64,000 bases of DNA from positions 62,001 through 126,000 of the forward strand of contig NCSJ02000087.1 of the NCBI GenBank assembly GCA_002812745.2, in the 5' to 3' direction. Position numbers and translations under genes: made by a program. Below, piece by piece: positions 63,835-64,000 of this stretch; position 1 is the first letter of the stretch, and the number at the start of each line of letters is the position of its first letter. Origin of the DNA: Scytalidium lignicola. Lineage: Eukaryota > Ascomycota > Leotiomycetes. The notes below the pieces were generated by a model. The model worked only from the letters and a program-made list of their open reading frames with translations, searched no databases and was not told where the DNA came from.

Positions 63835-63950
63835 GTATTTAATTTGTGTGCGTTTACCATACAAAAATAAGAAGCTGCCACACTCGCTTCCACCAACTAC
63901 GAGCGAATGTGAGTTTTGTCGGGCAATGCGTGTGCCTGAGGCCCGATGAT
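63835..63950. repeat. right terminal inverted repeat (116 bp)
   Basis: Reverse complement of the left end apart from the 17-bp duplication and a few substitutions; followed by the TA target site and AT-rich sequence to the window end. Confidence 0.9.
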
Positions 63951-64000
63951 TAATTAATTTAGTTTTTTTTAATTAATTTTAGTATAAGGTCAAATTAATT

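Larger units (their letters stand above)
61577..63950 (+). mobile_element. pogo/Fot1-like DNA transposon relic with 116-133-bp inverted repeats and TA duplication
   Basis: The element spans 2374 bp. Its ends are inverted copies beginning ATCGTCGGGCC (left) and, as reverse complement, ATCATCGGGCC (right), flanked by TA at 61575-61576 and 63951-63952. The repeats extend to 61709 and 63835 and differ at few positions. Inside lies one degenerate transposase gene on the plus strand. TA duplication, terminal repeats and the DDE-type protein place it in the Tc1/mariner superfamily, pogo/Fot1 branch. The interior is strongly AT-rich and stop codons have accumulated, as expected after RIP. Confidence 0.88.

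Overview
This 64 kb window is nuclear DNA of a filamentous ascomycete. Genes are split by short GT-AG introns (mostly 47-75 nt, often with a CTAAC/CTGAC branch site), lie on both strands without operons, and include fungus-specific families: cell-wall-integrity MAP kinase, a division-1 chitin synthase, DUF3328/UstYa, DUF3455 and fungal-type PLD1. Protein flavour suggests Leotiomycetes (Botrytis/Sclerotinia relatives), but that is an impression from family resemblance, not a measured phylogeny. AT-rich gene-free islands and a stop-riddled transposon at the right end fit a genome with repeat-induced point mutation (RIP).

Layout. 0-5 kb: start of a Barentsz-like gene running off the left edge, an A1 aspartic protease with no visible signal peptide, and an aminodeoxychorismate-lyase-like gene (folate/PABA branch). 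5.1-7.7 kb: AT-rich gene-free island. 7.7-9.8 kb: TOM70, mitochondrial import receptor. 9.8-12.8 kb: long intergenic region holding a 135-bp MITE with TA target duplication. 12.8-15.8 kb: secreted DUF3455 protein and the Slt2/Mps1-type MAP kinase. 17.1-23.4 kb: secretory/secondary-metabolism flavour, with a UstYa-like (DUF3328) gene carrying an apparent homopolymer frameshift, a secreted GDSL/SGNH esterase and a secreted type-B carboxylesterase. 23.5-27.1 kb: mitochondrial release factor MRF1 diverging from a gamma-glutamyltranspeptidase-like gene.

27.6-38.5 kb: a PNUTS/Ppn1-like PP1 regulator of transcription termination, the SM protein SLY1 (ER-Golgi fusion) and a chitin synthase, probably class III. 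40.6-44 kb: low-molecular-weight tyrosine phosphatase, a DUF218 protein and an alpha/beta hydrolase. 44.6-53.6 kb: phospholipase D1, COQ7 (ubiquinone biosynthesis) and RTF1 (Paf1 complex). 53.6-60.4 kb: a 4.2-kb upstream region followed by an 821-residue candidate regulator with a Cys/His-rich module that I cannot assign. 61.6-63.95 kb: a pogo/Fot1-like element with 116-bp inverted repeats and TA target duplication, its transposase broken by many stops and frame changes.

Most genes are housekeeping and work independently. The MAP kinase and chitin synthase belong to one cell-wall pathway; TOM70, MRF1 and COQ7 are mitochondrial; PNUTS-like and RTF1 both act on RNA polymerase II elongation/termination. 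I see no dedicated multi-gene defence or biosynthetic system. The most unusual items are the unassigned regulator, the UstYa-like gene with its frameshift beside a GDSL esterase, and the two DNA transposon remains. All exon borders were derived by hand from splice signals, frame continuity and family resemblance.
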